In this document: positions 1 to 8,618 of the stretch, one piece after another
Numbering within the stretch: position 1 is the first letter of the stretch
Layout: each line of letters begins with the position of its first letter
Assembly (NCBI RefSeq): GCF_028023675.1
Contig: NZ_JAQIOZ010000017.1
Coordinates: 1 to 64,000 of the forward strand
Source: Primorskyibacter aestuariivivens
GTDB taxonomy: Bacteria; Pseudomonadota; Alphaproteobacteria; Rhodobacterales; Rhodobacteraceae
Length of the DNA: 64,000 nucleotides
Direction of reading: 5' to 3'
Translations under genes and position numbers: made by a program
The notes under the pieces: generated by a model
What the model was told of the DNA's origin: nothing
Databases searched by the model: none
Seen by the model: the letters and a program-made list of their open reading frames with translations, nothing else

Positions 1-34
1 TGAACTCCGGCGAATGGTTCTTCCGTTTCGACAT
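1..34 (-). CDS. IS3-family transposase OrfA, N-terminal fragment (cut by window edge)
   Basis: The start codon is at 34-32 and the peptide begins MSKRKNHSPEF, which is the typical opening of IS3-family OrfA proteins (helix-turn-helix subunit of the transposase). Only eleven codons are inside the window. An AGGAG-type ribosome site lies six to eight bases upstream. In the family, OrfA binds the element ends and is fused to OrfB by programmed frameshifting to make the active transposase. None of that can be seen here. Confidence 0.7.
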   Translation of the reverse strand, partial: MSKRKNHSPEF

Positions 35-114
35 CTCTAATCTCCTTATCGTCGAAGACCAGCAGACAACAAATCGTAGCTTACGTCAGTGTCCGAATTT
101 CAGGGGGTAGCTCA
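1..114 (-). mobile_element. IS3-family insertion sequence, terminal fragment
   Basis: Read on the minus strand, this stretch starts at 114 with TGAGCTACCCCCTGAAATTC, which has the TG...CCCC form of an IS3-family terminal inverted repeat (91-114). It runs through a short leader to a ribosome site (TAAGGAGA, 41-48) and the start codon of a transposase OrfA. The rest of the element lies to the left of the window. The right edge is set at 114 because IS3 ends finish in CA on this strand, and because sequence resembling another protein family begins just after it. Target duplication cannot be checked without the other end. Confidence 0.75.
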
Positions 115-273
115 ACCTACTGGCAGCACATGCGCTTTGCTTTGGGCTTTGCCCTGTCCCTGTTTGCCGCGGCGGGAGCAGCGCTGATTCACGCGTTCCT
201 CCCAGCCTTTTTCGAGAAAACCGCAAGCCGCATCGTCACCCGGCTCTATGGGCGCATTCACAACCGGCGATGA
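115..273 (+). pseudogene. DUF6356-like small membrane protein, 5' end removed by the IS
   Basis: The frame reads TYWQHMRFALGF, then a hydrophobic helix, then HAFLPAFFEKTASRIVTRLY, and stops at 271-273. This matches from memory the C-terminal two thirds of a small alphaproteobacterial family (DUF6356) whose members start with an HP..V.E.Y..H segment. That front part is missing: the reading frame upstream of 115 is insertion-sequence DNA. An ATG at 130 could still start a 47-residue product, but the conserved TYWQH part lies before it, so the gene is best seen as broken. The family has no known function. Confidence 0.6.
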
Positions 274-295
274 GCAGCGGCATTGGTCCAGAGCA

Positions 296-340
296 CCGGG
301 CAATTTGACTGGTCTTGCCCGGAATTTTGACAGTTCCGGG
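296..340. terminator. Overlapping hairpins between the DUF6356 remnant and paaG
   Basis: An 8-base perfect stem (CCGGGCAA at 296-303 with TTGCCCGG at 315-322) is followed by AATTTT. A second stem (CCCGGAA 318-324 with TTCCGGG 334-340) overlaps it, so the two cannot form together. The position between convergent genes fits a bidirectional terminator that ends the paa operon on the minus strand. No long T tract is present. Confidence 0.45.
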
Positions 341-343
341 TCC

Positions 344-1129
344 CTACCGCCCCCGAAACTCTGGCGCGCGCTTTTGCAGAAAGGCCGAGACGCCCTCGGC
401 ATAATCCTCGCTCTCGCCGCATGTCTTCATGGCATCGGCCTCGATCTCCAACTGCGCCTCCAGCGTGTTGACCGCCGCCGCCTGTATCGTCTGCTTGGTG
501 AGCCCCAGCCCCAGCGTCGGCCCGGCAGACAGCCGCGCGGTCAGCGCCCGGGCCTCTTCCATCAGCGTCTCATCGGGCAGTGCCTTCCAGATCAGCCCCC
601 ACTCCGCAGCCTGCGCCGCGCCGAGCGGCTCACCGGTCAGCGCCAACCCCTTGGCCCGCGCCTCGCCCAGAAGCCGCGGCAAATGCCAGCTTCCGCCGGT
701 GTCGGGGATCAGCCCGACCTTGGCAAAGGACTGGATAAACCGCGCGCCGGTCCCCGCCAGAACAATGTCACAGGCCAGCGCCAGATTGGCCCCAGCCCCT
801 GCCGCCACGCCATTGACCGCGCAAACCACCGGAAATTCCAGTGACCGGATCAGCCGCACCAATGGCGCATAAAACGTCCTGACCGTATGGCCCAGATCGG
901 GCTTGCCTTGCATCTTGCTGGGGTCGCGATCGCCCAGATCCTGCCCGGCGCAAAACCCCCGCCCCGCCCCGGTGAGCAGGATCGCACGCGTGCCCCCGTC
1001 CCGCGCCGCTTCAATCGCCGCGCGCAGGGCAAGGTGCATCTCTTCGTTGAAACTGTTGAGCCTGTCCGGCCTGTTCAATGTGATCTCGGCCCACGTGCTG
1101 TGATCGCTCACAAGGATCGTGTCGCTCAT
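344..1129 (-). CDS. paaG: 1,2-epoxyphenylacetyl-CoA isomerase PaaG
   Basis: A 261-residue crotonase-fold protein. In the phenylacetate pathway PaaG turns the ring epoxide of phenylacetyl-CoA into the seven-membered oxepin-CoA that PaaZ opens. The oxyanion-hole segment GAGRGFCAGQDL (residues 54-65) and the segment IPDTGGSWHLP with Asp143 match PaaG; ordinary enoyl-CoA hydratases carry Glu residues at the active site instead. The start codon overlaps the paaZ stop by four bases (ATGA), so the two are translationally coupled. It is the last gene of the operon. A general enoyl-CoA hydratase is the alternative, but the context favours PaaG. Confidence 0.9.
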   Translation of the reverse strand: MSDTILVSDHSTWAEITLNRPDRLNSFNEEMHLALRAAIEAARDGGTRAILLTGAGRGFCAGQDLGDRDPSKMQGKPDLGHTVRTFYAPLVRLIRSLEFPVVCAVNGVAAGAGANLALACDIVLAGTGARFIQSFAKVGLIPDTGGSWHLPRLLGEARAKGLALTGEPLGAAQAAEWGLIWKALPDETLMEEARALTARLSAGPTLGLGLTKQTIQAAAVNTLEAQLEIEADAMKTCGESEDYAEGVSAFLQKRAPEFRGR

Positions 1130-3168
1130 GACAAGACCTCATAGGCATTCATCGTCAAAAGCTCGTATTCCGCCAGCGCATCGCCCTCCTGATCGCGCAG
1201 CCGCACAAACCACCGCACCTCGCCATAATCGCTCGTCCGCCGCGTCTTGCGCTTGACGGTCAGTTGCACCCGCAGCCGCGTTCCCGCAGGGGCAGGCTTC
1301 AGAAACCGCAAGGAATTCAGCCCTGTATTGGCCAGCACCGGGCCTTCATCGGGCTGCACGAAGAGCCCCGCGGCAAAGGACAACAGCAGATAGCCATGCG
1401 CCACACGCCCCGGGAAAAACGGGTTCCGCGCGGCGGCCGCGTCGTCCATATGGGCATAGAACGTGTCACCGGTAAACTTGGCGAAATGCTCGATATCCTC
1501 CAGCGTGATTTCACGCTCGGCGGTGTGAAACGTCTCGCCAATCTCCAGCGCCTCAAAGCTGCGGGTAAAGGGATGATCCGGGCCTTTGATCTCCTGCGAT
1601 CCCGGCACCCAGACATCGCCAATCCCGGTCAGAAGATCGGGGCTGCCCTGCACCGCCGTGCGCTGCATGTAATGCATCACGCCACGCACACCGCCCAGTT
1701 CCTCGCCGCCGCCCGCGCGCCCCGGCCCGCCATGCACCATATGCGGCAAGGGGGAACCGTGGCCGGTGGATTCCTTCATGGACGTCGCGTTGTTGAAATA
1801 GAGCCGCCCATGGAACGCGCCCGATCCGAGCACCGCCGCCCGAGCGACGGCGGGGTCGCGCGTCACCACCGAGGCGACAAGCGAGCCGCCGCCGCGATTG
1901 GCCAGCGCCAGCGCATGGTCCAGATCGCGGTAGCCCATCACCGTGGAGACCGGCCCAAAGGCCTCGACCTCATGCACGCGCGCAGCGCCATCCGGGTCTG
2001 CACAATGAAACAGCATCGGCGGCAGGAACGCGCCTTTGGCGGCATCCGCGCCCTGCACCTCGAACACCTCCGGATCGCCAAAAACACATGCCGCCTCGGC
2101 CCCGATCTGCGCCACCTTCTCCAGCACATCCGCCTTTTGAGCGCTCGATACCAGCGCCCCCATGCGCGTGGCCGCGTCCCGTGGATCGCCGATCACGACC
2201 TTGCCCAGACGCGCAGACAACGCCTCGATCACGTCCCCGACATGCGCCTCGGGCGCGATGATCCGTCGAATGGCCGTGCATTTCTGCCCCGCCTTGGCGG
2301 TCATTTCCCGCGCCGCTTCCTTGATGAAAAGGTCGAACTCCGCCGATCCCGGCACCACATCGGGGCCAAGCACGGTGGCGTTCAGACTGTCCTGCTCTGC
2401 CACAAACCGCACCGAATTGCGCATCAGATTGGCATTGGACCTCAGCTTCAGCGCGGTGTCTGCCGAGCCGGTGAAACTCACCACATCCTGACAATCCAGA
2501 TGATCCAGCAACGCGCCTGTCCCGCCGGACACCAACTGCACCGCGCCCTCGGGCAAAATCCCGCTGTCGATCATGATCCGCACACAGGCCTCGGTCACAT
2601 AGCATGTCGCCGTCGCCGGTTTCACGATGGCAGGCATGCCCGCCAGCAATGTCGGCGCAAGTTTCTCCAGCATCCCCCAGACCGGGAAGTTGAAGGCGTT
2701 GATATGCACCGCCACACCCTGCAACGGCGTGCAGACATGCTGGCCCAGGAATGTCCCCTCGCGCGACAGCTGCTCCACATCGCCGTCCAGATAGACATGC
2801 CCGTCCGGCATCTCGCGCCGCCCCTTGGAGGCGATGACAAAAACCGTGCCGATGCCGCCGTCGATGTCGATCTTGCTATCGCTTAGCGTCGCGCCGGTGC
2901 GATAGGACAGCTCATAAAGCGCATCGCGATGGGCGTTGAGATGCGTGGCCAGCGCCTTGAGCATCCGCGCGCGGTCATGGAACGTCATGGCGCGCAGCGC
3001 CGGGCCACCCACAGCGCGGGCATGATCACGCATCGCCAGCACATCCAATGCATCATTGCCCGCACGGGCAAAGACCTCGCCCGTCACCGCATCGGCAATG
3101 TTGCGCGCGCCTGCGCCGGGGGCGATCCAGCGGCCACAGGCAAAGCTGGACACATCCAGTTGGCTCAT
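1126..3168 (-). CDS. paaZ: Bifunctional oxepin-CoA hydrolase / semialdehyde dehydrogenase PaaZ
   Basis: 680 residues, close to the usual length of PaaZ. The N-terminal two thirds is an aldehyde dehydrogenase domain with the glutamate motif VAEQDSLNA and the nucleophile Cys in GQKCTA. The C-terminal third is a MaoC-type hydratase domain with [10 protein letters not shown] and [11 protein letters not shown]. The hydratase opens the oxepin ring and the dehydrogenase oxidises the reactive semialdehyde. The start at 3168 was chosen over a longer frame because AGGAGC lies just upstream and the ATG overlaps the stop of the preceding gene (TGATG). Both active-site sets look intact. Confidence 0.93.
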   Translation of the reverse strand: MSQLDVSSFACGRWIAPGAGARNIADAVTGEVFARAGNDALDVLAMRDHARAVGGPALRAMTFHDRARMLKALATHLNAHRDALYELSYRTGATLSDSKIDIDGGIGTVFVIASKGRREMPDGHVYLDGDVEQLSREGTFLGQHVCTPLQGVAVHINAFNFPVWGMLEKLAPTLLAGMPAIVKPATATCYVTEACVRIMIDSGILPEGAVQLVSGGTGALLDHLDCQDVVSFTGSADTALKLRSNANLMRNSVRFVAEQDSLNATVLGPDVVPGSAEFDLFIKEAAREMTAKAGQKCTAIRRIIAPEAHVGDVIEALSARLGKVVIGDPRDAATRMGALVSSAQKADVLEKVAQIGAEAACVFGDPEVFEVQGADAAKGAFLPPMLFHCADPDGAARVHEVEAFGPVSTVMGYRDLDHALALANRGGGSLVASVVTRDPAVARAAVLGSGAFHGRLYFNNATSMKESTGHGSPLPHMVHGGPGRAGGGEELGGVRGVMHYMQRTAVQGSPDLLTGIGDVWVPGSQEIKGPDHPFTRSFEALEIGETFHTAEREITLEDIEHFAKFTGDTFYAHMDDAAAARNPFFPGRVAHGYLLLSFAAGLFVQPDEGPVLANTGLNSLRFLKPAPAGTRLRVQLTVKRKTRRTSDYGEVRWFVRLRDQEGDALAEYELLTMNAYEVLS

Positions 3169-5204
3169 CACAGTGCTCCTTTCACCTGTTCTGACAGCAC
3201 CCAACTGCCCGGGCTCTCCTCCGCGATCCACGCCATGGTGGCCGCAATCCTGTCCCAGCCCACGGCACCCGCGGCATGCATCGGCCCGCCGCGCCGGCGC
3301 GGAAAGCCGTAGCCGTGGATCTGCACCATATCGACCGCCGCGTCACTTTCCGCGATCCCGTCCTCGACAATCCGCGCGCCTTCATTGGCCAGCACGGCCA
3401 GAATGCGGGTGGATATTTCGTCCTTATCCAAAGGCGTCCGGGTCAGGCCCTGATCGCGAGAATAGCCTTGGATCACCGCCTGCACCTCCGGCGACGGGAC
3501 CGGCGCGCGGCTGCCCTCTTCATAATCATACCAGCCCTTGCCGCTGCGCTGGCCCAGACGGCCCATCTCGCAAAGCCGATCGGCAATGGTCACGTAGCGC
3601 TGCGCCGGGTCGCGCGTCGCCGCCTGCCGCAGCCGGTTGGCCCAGGCGATCTGCAATCCCGTCAGATCCTGCAATTCAAACGGCCCCATGGGCAGCCCCA
3701 ACGCCCGCGCCGCCGCGTCCACGTCGCCGGGCAGACAGCCATCGGCCAAGAGATACTCCGCCAGCCGCCGGTACTCCGCCAGCATCCGGTTGCCGATGAA
3801 CCCGTCGCAGATCCCGGCCAGCACCGAGACCTTGCGCAAGGCTTTGCCAAGGCTGAACCCGGTCGCCAGCACCTCTGGCGCGGTCTCGGGCAGGGGCACG
3901 ACTTCCAGCAGTTTCATCACATGGGCGGGCGAAAAGAAATGCAGGCCAAGGCACCGCTCGGGCGATGCGATCCCCGCAAAAATATCGCACGGGTCAAGGT
4001 AAGAGGTATTGGTGGCAAGAATTGCATCGGGGCGCATCACATCCGCCAGAGCGTCAAAAACCGCGCGTTTGGTATCGAGATCCTCGAACACCGCCTCAAT
4101 CGCCAGATCCGCATCACGCGCCGCGTCATACCCCGCGCTGGCGGTGAACCGCGCCTGTTGCGCGGCGGCTTTTTCAGCGCTCAGCTTGCCACGTTTCACG
4201 GTCCCCTCGATCAAGCCCGAGACACGGGCCTGCGCGGCTGCCGCCGCCTCTGCATCCCGCTCGATCAGCGTCACCGCATAGCCGCCCGACAGGCCGGCGG
4301 CGGCGATCCCCGCGCCCATCAACCCGCCGCCGATCACCGCCACGCGGCTGATGTTACGTGGCTCCGCGCCTTTCAGCGCCGCCGGGCGCGACACCTCGCG
4401 CTCGGCGAAAAACGCATGGCGCAGCGCGCGGCTCTCATCGCTCTGGCGCAAGTCCAGATGCAGGGCGCGTTCCCTTGGCTGGCCCTTTTCAAACGGCAAA
4501 AGCGCCCATTGCAGCGCCTCTAAATTCAACAGCGGCGATTGCTGCCCCTTGGCGCGTTTCGCGATCTCGGCACGCTTGGCCTCCAGTGCCGCCGCTCCCA
4601 TCGGCACCGTCTCCCGCGCGCTGACCTTCATGGGCCGCGCGGGCAGATCGGCGGCGAAGTCGCGCGCTGCCGCCTCGGCGTCTCCGTCAAACACCGCGTC
4701 CAGCCCCCCGGCCTCCAGCATCTCGGGCGCGGAAACCATCCGCCCCGACGCGGCCATATCTATGGCCAACGCCATGCCAACCAGACGTGGCGCGCGCTGT
4801 GTACCGCCCGCACCGGGGACCAGCCCCACATTCACTTCCGGAAGGCCAAACCGCGTGCCGCGCTCGGCAATGCGCCAGGCACAGCCCATGGCAATCTCGA
4901 ACCCGCCGCCCAGCACAGAGCCGTGCATGAGCGCCAGAAACGGTACGGTGCTGTCCTCGATCGCTTGGATCACATCGGGCAAATGCGGCTCAACCGGCAG
5001 CGCATCAAACTCCGACATGTCGCCCCCCGCGACAAAGGTCTTGCCCGCGCAGCGCAGGATCGCCAATCGCGCCCCGGCCACCTCGTCCACAGCCCGCAAC
5101 AACCCTGCGCGCACGGCGGTCGAGGTCGCGTTGACCGGCGGGTTGTCGATGGTGACTAAGGCCAGATCGCCGTCACGGGCGACAGTCACGGGCGCGGCAC
5201 TCAT
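3168..5204 (-). CDS. Fused enoyl-CoA hydratase / 3-hydroxyacyl-CoA dehydrogenase (PaaF+PaaH steps)
   Basis: 678 residues with a FadB-like layout. A crotonase domain (about 1-190) carries AGKTFVAGGDMSEF and the glutamate segment FGLPEVNVGLVPGAGG. It is followed by a Rossmann dehydrogenase domain with VIGGGLMGAGIA and the His-bearing GLHFFSPAHVMKLLE, and C-terminal dimerisation domains. Lying between paaZ and the oxygenase genes, it probably does the hydration and oxidation of dehydroadipyl-CoA that PaaF and PaaH do separately in E. coli. That role is inferred from position. The start at 5204 was chosen because it overlaps the upstream stop (ATGA); the longer frame has no support. Confidence 0.85.
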   Translation of the reverse strand: MSAAPVTVARDGDLALVTIDNPPVNATSTAVRAGLLRAVDEVAGARLAILRCAGKTFVAGGDMSEFDALPVEPHLPDVIQAIEDSTVPFLALMHGSVLGGGFEIAMGCAWRIAERGTRFGLPEVNVGLVPGAGGTQRAPRLVGMALAIDMAASGRMVSAPEMLEAGGLDAVFDGDAEAAARDFAADLPARPMKVSARETVPMGAAALEAKRAEIAKRAKGQQSPLLNLEALQWALLPFEKGQPRERALHLDLRQSDESRALRHAFFAEREVSRPAALKGAEPRNISRVAVIGGGLMGAGIAAAGLSGGYAVTLIERDAEAAAAAQARVSGLIEGTVKRGKLSAEKAAAQQARFTASAGYDAARDADLAIEAVFEDLDTKRAVFDALADVMRPDAILATNTSYLDPCDIFAGIASPERCLGLHFFSPAHVMKLLEVVPLPETAPEVLATGFSLGKALRKVSVLAGICDGFIGNRMLAEYRRLAEYLLADGCLPGDVDAAARALGLPMGPFELQDLTGLQIAWANRLRQAATRDPAQRYVTIADRLCEMGRLGQRSGKGWYDYEEGSRAPVPSPEVQAVIQGYSRDQGLTRTPLDKDEISTRILAVLANEGARIVEDGIAESDAAVDMVQIHGYGFPRRRGGPMHAAGAVGWDRIAATMAWIAEESPGSWVLSEQVKGAL

Positions 5205-5965
5205 GCCGTCAGCCCCGGCTCCGCCAATGCCGCGCCCAGCGCATCCTCCCAGGCCTGCCGTTGCGCCGCGCTGTCCCGATGGCGCAGACCCAACCGCCGC
5301 AGCATTTCGTGCCGCGCGCTGTCCCCGCCGCCAAAGACAGGCACCACGCGCGGTCGCCAATAATCCAGCGCGGCGCGGATTTCCTCCGCGTGCCCCTGCT
5401 CGACCAGATGCGCCAGCCCTTCACGCGCCAGCTTCACATGGTTGGCCTCGACCGGGGCAATCTTCCGGAACGCCTCGGCCAGCGGCTGATAGGAGACGCG
5501 CGTCAGATCGTCGAGTTGCACCCCCACGGCCAGCCCCATGACCAGGTTCATGGTCACCGCATCCACCCAGCCGTCCAGCGGATAGTTGAACACCGACAGA
5601 CGCATGTCATGCTCGGACCGGGTGGCTCCGGGCGGCGCATCGCGCTCCAGCCGCGCCTCCCACGGGTGGGAGTTTGCATAGCGCGCGGTATTCGCCCCGA
5701 ACTCGCCCATCAGGTCGAGCACCATTTCCGCGTGGCGGGTCTTTTCCAGCGTGATCTTGGCCGCCGCAATGCGTTCGCGCAGCCCCGGCGCGGTGTTGAT
5801 GCTGCCCGCAAACCCGGCCGCGCCCGCCAATTCGCTATCAATGAAAATCGCCATGATCTTCATCACCTCGGCCCGGTAACGCGCATTGGCATTGGCCGGG
5901 CTGGTCACCACGCCCCCCTGTGCCAGGTACTCCTCAAGCGCCATCGTTTCCTGTGTCTCGCTCAT
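5201..5965 (-). CDS. PaaA/PaaC-like ferritin-fold di-iron protein, role unknown
   Basis: 254 residues of the phenylacetic acid catabolic family that includes PaaA and PaaC. Likely iron ligands are visible: Glu45 (FIDSE), Glu74...His78 (EKTRHAE) and Glu163..His166 (EANH). It is a third member of the family in this operon, besides the catalytic paaA and structural paaC, and is coupled by 4-base overlaps to paaE and to the hydratase/dehydrogenase gene. Unlike PaaC it keeps Glu/His pairs, so it may be redox active. It could be an accessory oxygenase or a peroxide/oxygen-handling partner of the epoxidase. The function is not known to me. Confidence 0.75.
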   Translation of the reverse strand: MSETQETMALEEYLAQGGVVTSPANANARYRAEVMKIMAIFIDSELAGAAGFAGSINTAPGLRERIAAAKITLEKTRHAEMVLDLMGEFGANTARYANSHPWEARLERDAPPGATRSEHDMRLSVFNYPLDGWVDAVTMNLVMGLAVGVQLDDLTRVSYQPLAEAFRKIAPVEANHVKLAREGLAHLVEQGHAEEIRAALDYWRPRVVPVFGGGDSARHEMLRRLGLRHRDSAAQRQAWEDALGAALAEPGLTA

Positions 5966-7026
5966 TGGTCGTAATCCACCGTAATCCTATCGGTCAGGGC
6001 AAAGGACTGGCAGGACAGGATATAGCCCTGCGCCACCTCGTAATCCTCAAGCGCGTGATTGGCGGCCATCTCGGCCTCGCCCTCGATCACCTTGCAGCGG
6101 CAGGTCGAACAGACCCCGGCCTTGCAGGCATAGGGCGCGTCAATCGAATTCTCCAGCGCCGCGTCAAGGATCGAGGTCCCCTTGTCCACCTCCAGCACCC
6201 GGGTTGCCCCGTCGAGCGTAACGCTCACCTTTGTCTGTGCAGCGCCGGTCTCAACCCTGGACGCCGCGGGCCGTTTGGCACGCCCGGGCTGGCCGCTGGC
6301 AAACAGCTCGAACTTGATCTGCGCCTTGTCCATGCCACCCGCTTCCAGCGCCCGCGCAATGCCCAGCATCATCGGTTCCGGCCCGCAGATATAGGCCATG
6401 TCCATCGACGGCAGATCAATCCAGTGCTGGAACAACTGAGCGCATTTCTCTTCCGTCACCCGCCCGGTGAAGAGGTCGATATCCTGTGCATCCGTTTCCA
6501 GCACATGGATGACCGTCAACCGCCCCATATGCTGGTTTTTCAAATCCTCGATCTCTTCGCGGAACATGATCGAGTTCACGCCGCGATTGGCATAGACCAG
6601 CGTAAAGGTCGATTTCGGCTCGCGCGCCAGCACAGAGCGCAGGATCGACAGCACCGGCGTGATCCCGGAGCCACCGGCAAAGCCAAGATAATTGCGCGCC
6701 GCAGACGCATCGGGATCGACGGTAAAACTGCCCATCGGCGGCATCGCCTCGACCACGTCGCCGACCTTCAGCACCTCATTGGCAAATGTGGAAAAGGCCC
6801 CGCCCTCGACCCGTTTGATCCCCACCTGCAGCCTGCCCTCATCCAGCCCCGCACAGATCGAATAGGACCGGCGCAGTTCCGTGCCGTCAAATTCGCGGCG
6901 GAAGGTCAGGTATTGACCGGGACGAAAGGCAAAAGCGCCCGGATCGTCGGGCTCCAGCGTGACCACCACCGCATCGCGGATGGTGTTTTGCAGGTCGGTC
7001 ACTTTCAGAGAATGGAAACGCGCCAT
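5962..7026 (-). CDS. paaE: Phenylacetyl-CoA epoxidase reductase PaaE
   Basis: 354 residues. The N-terminal FAD domain has FRPGQYLTFR and RRSYSICAG, followed by an NAD(P)H domain with GGSGITPVLSI and YICGPEPMML. At the C-terminus is a plant-type 2Fe-2S ferredoxin domain with CKAGVCSTCRCKV and a later Cys (ILSCQSF). PaaE passes electrons from NADPH to the PaaABC oxygenase. A longer frame exists to 7194, but the ATG at 7026 begins MARFHSLKV, the usual start, and follows paaD closely. Confidence 0.93.
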   Translation of the reverse strand: MARFHSLKVTDLQNTIRDAVVVTLEPDDPGAFAFRPGQYLTFRREFDGTELRRSYSICAGLDEGRLQVGIKRVEGGAFSTFANEVLKVGDVVEAMPPMGSFTVDPDASAARNYLGFAGGSGITPVLSILRSVLAREPKSTFTLVYANRGVNSIMFREEIEDLKNQHMGRLTVIHVLETDAQDIDLFTGRVTEEKCAQLFQHWIDLPSMDMAYICGPEPMMLGIARALEAGGMDKAQIKFELFASGQPGRAKRPAASRVETGAAQTKVSVTLDGATRVLEVDKGTSILDAALENSIDAPYACKAGVCSTCRCKVIEGEAEMAANHALEDYEVAQGYILSCQSFALTDRITVDYDQ

Positions 7027-7039
7027 GGCTTTCCCTTGT

Positions 7040-7507
7040 TCAGATACATTTGAAATAGTCGAACGGCTCCAGGCAGGATTTGCACCGCCATTGCGCCTTG
7101 CACGGGGTCGAGCCGAACTGGCTGATCCGCTCCAGATCTGTTGACGCGCAGCGCGGGCAGCGCGCCGGGCCGCCTGCGGGCTGCGGCGGGGCAATGCCGT
7201 ATTCCTCCAGCCGCGCGCGGGCGTCCTCGGTGATCCAGTCGGTGGTCCATGCGGGGGACAATTGCTGGCGGGTCTCGACCTTGGCCAATCCCTTCGCCTC
7301 CAGCGCCCTCACGATATCCATCGCGATCACGGATGTGGCCGGGCATCCCGAATAGGTGGGCGTGATGGTCACGATCGTGGTGTCACCTTCCTGCGCCACA
7401 TCCCGCACGATGCCCAGATCGACCACAGACACCACCGGGATCTCCGGATCCGGCACCTCGGCCAGCCAGGCCCATATCTGGTTGAGATCGGGGGCGGTTG
7501 TCACCAT
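7040..7507 (-). CDS. paaD: Epoxidase maturation protein PaaD
   Basis: 155 residues. The N-terminal half is a SufT/MIP18-like domain (PDPEIPVVSVVDLGI, TYSGCPA). The C-terminal half has a CPRC...CKSC cysteine pair set likely to bind zinc or an iron-sulfur cluster. PaaD is needed for active phenylacetyl-CoA epoxidase and is thought to help metal or cluster assembly, probably for PaaE. The ATG at 7507 overlaps the paaC stop by seven bases. A GTG at 7504, giving a GTGA overlap, is an equally possible start and would lose one residue. Confidence 0.92.
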   Translation of the reverse strand: MVTTAPDLNQIWAWLAEVPDPEIPVVSVVDLGIVRDVAQEGDTTIVTITPTYSGCPATSVIAMDIVRALEAKGLAKVETRQQLSPAWTTDWITEDARARLEEYGIAPPQPAGGPARCPRCASTDLERISQFGSTPCKAQWRCKSCLEPFDYFKCI

Positions 7508-8262
7508 GTGGCCCCCGGATAAGCGCGTTGCAGCCACTGCATCTGGGTCAGCATATGGCCCAGATGCTCACTGTGACGCATGCCGCTCTTGCCGCCCTTT
7601 TGCGAAAACGGCGCGTCCGGTGCGGATAGCGTGGCAGCGCCCAGAAGCTCGGCCAGCCGCGCGCGATAGCGTGTCTCGATCTGCACCATATCCGGCCCGA
7701 TCCCCGCCTGCAAAGCGGCGTCGTCCACCGCATCCGGCGTGAACATCTCGCCAATGTAAGGCCAGAGCAGGTCCAGCGCCGCCTGCATCCGGCCATGGCT
7801 TTCCGCCGTGCCATCACCCAGCCCGATCACCGTGTCCGAGGACCGTTCCAGATGATAGCGCACCTCCTTGGCGGCTTTCACGGCAATCTCGGCCACCCGC
7901 GGATCGGAACTTTCGCTCAAGCTCTCCAGCGTCAGGTCATGCCAGAGATCAAACAGCATCTGCCGCATCATGGTCTGGCCGAAATCGCCATTGGGCTGCT
8001 CGGTCAAGAGCACGTTGCGAAAATCCCAGACGTCACGCAGGAAGGCCAGATCGTCCGCCGAGCGGCCCTGCCCCTCGACCTCACCGGCATAGCCCAGCCA
8101 CATCTGCGTCTGGCCGATCAGGTCCAGCGCGGTATTGGCCAGCGCGATATCCTCTTCCAGCACCGGCGCATGGCCACACCATTCGCTGACCCTGTGTCCC
8201 AGCACCAGCGTGTTGTCGCCCAGCCGCAGGAGATATTCGAAAAGCTGTTCCGGGCTCATCAC
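7501..8262 (-). CDS. paaC: Phenylacetyl-CoA epoxidase structural subunit PaaC
   Basis: 253 residues with the ferritin-like helical fold of the oxygenase beta-type subunit. The segments RLGDNTLVLGHRVSEWCGHAP, split here around the conserved GHRVSEW, and KEVRYHLERS are typical of PaaC. In known complexes PaaC packs with PaaA and is structural, lacking the working di-iron site. It overlaps paaB by four bases and paaD by a few bases, in the standard A-B-C-D-E order. Confidence 0.92.
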   Translation of the reverse strand: MMSPEQLFEYLLRLGDNTLVLGHRVSEWCGHAPVLEEDIALANTALDLIGQTQMWLGYAGEVEGQGRSADDLAFLRDVWDFRNVLLTEQPNGDFGQTMMRQMLFDLWHDLTLESLSESSDPRVAEIAVKAAKEVRYHLERSSDTVIGLGDGTAESHGRMQAALDLLWPYIGEMFTPDAVDDAALQAGIGPDMVQIETRYRARLAELLGAATLSAPDAPFSQKGGKSGMRHSEHLGHMLTQMQWLQRAYPGATW

Positions 8263-8543
8263 ATATGCCCCGCCTCGTCTGGAATGTCGAAGAATGTGGG
8301 GTGGCGATAGACCTTGGACTCGGACGGCTCATAAAGCGGCCCCTTGTCCGACGGCGACGAGGCCGCGATATGGCGCGCCTCCACCGCCCAGATGCTCACA
8401 CCCTCATTGCGGCGGGTATAGACATCGCGGGCATTCTTGATCGCCATTTCCGCATCGGGCGCATGCAGGCTGCCCACATGACGGTGGTTCAGCCCGTGCT
8501 GACCGCGGATGAAAATCTCCCACAGGGGCCATTCACTGGACAT
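8259..8543 (-). CDS. paaB: Phenylacetyl-CoA epoxidase subunit PaaB
   Basis: 94 residues, matching the family length. It opens MSSEWPLWEIFIRGQHGLNH and contains the conserved HVGSLHAPDAEMAI and the WAVEA segments. PaaB bridges PaaAC heterodimers in the epoxidase. The start at 8543 was chosen because GAGAGGGAG lies seven to fourteen bases upstream; the longer frame would add ten unconserved residues. The 75-base gap to paaA, unusual in this tightly packed operon, is filled by two palindromes. Confidence 0.92.
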   Translation of the reverse strand: MSSEWPLWEIFIRGQHGLNHRHVGSLHAPDAEMAIKNARDVYTRRNEGVSIWAVEARHIAASSPSDKGPLYEPSESKVYRHPTFFDIPDEAGHM

Positions 8544-8571
8544 GGTACACTCCCTCTCAATTTCGCGGACC

Positions 8572-8615
8572 AAAAACCTTCCAAGGTTTTTGCAAATTTC
8601 TTCAAAGAAATTTGC
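8572..8615. repeat. Paired palindromes between paaA and paaB
   Basis: Two hairpins stand side by side. The first has 9-base arms AAAAACCTT and AAGGTTTTT (8572-8591). The second has 11-base perfect arms GCAAATTTCTT and AAGAAATTTGC with a 2-base loop (8592-8615). The same back-to-back layout recurs at 29923-29966 and 32661-32706. Here the pair is inside an operon, between the paaA stop and the paaB ribosome site, so it may act as an RNA processing or partial termination point. That role is inferred. Confidence 0.7.
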
Positions 8616-8618
8616 TCC

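Noticed and set aside
1264-2886. 540-codon open frame opposite paaZ
   Set aside because: Antisense shadow of a gene with intact catalytic motifs.
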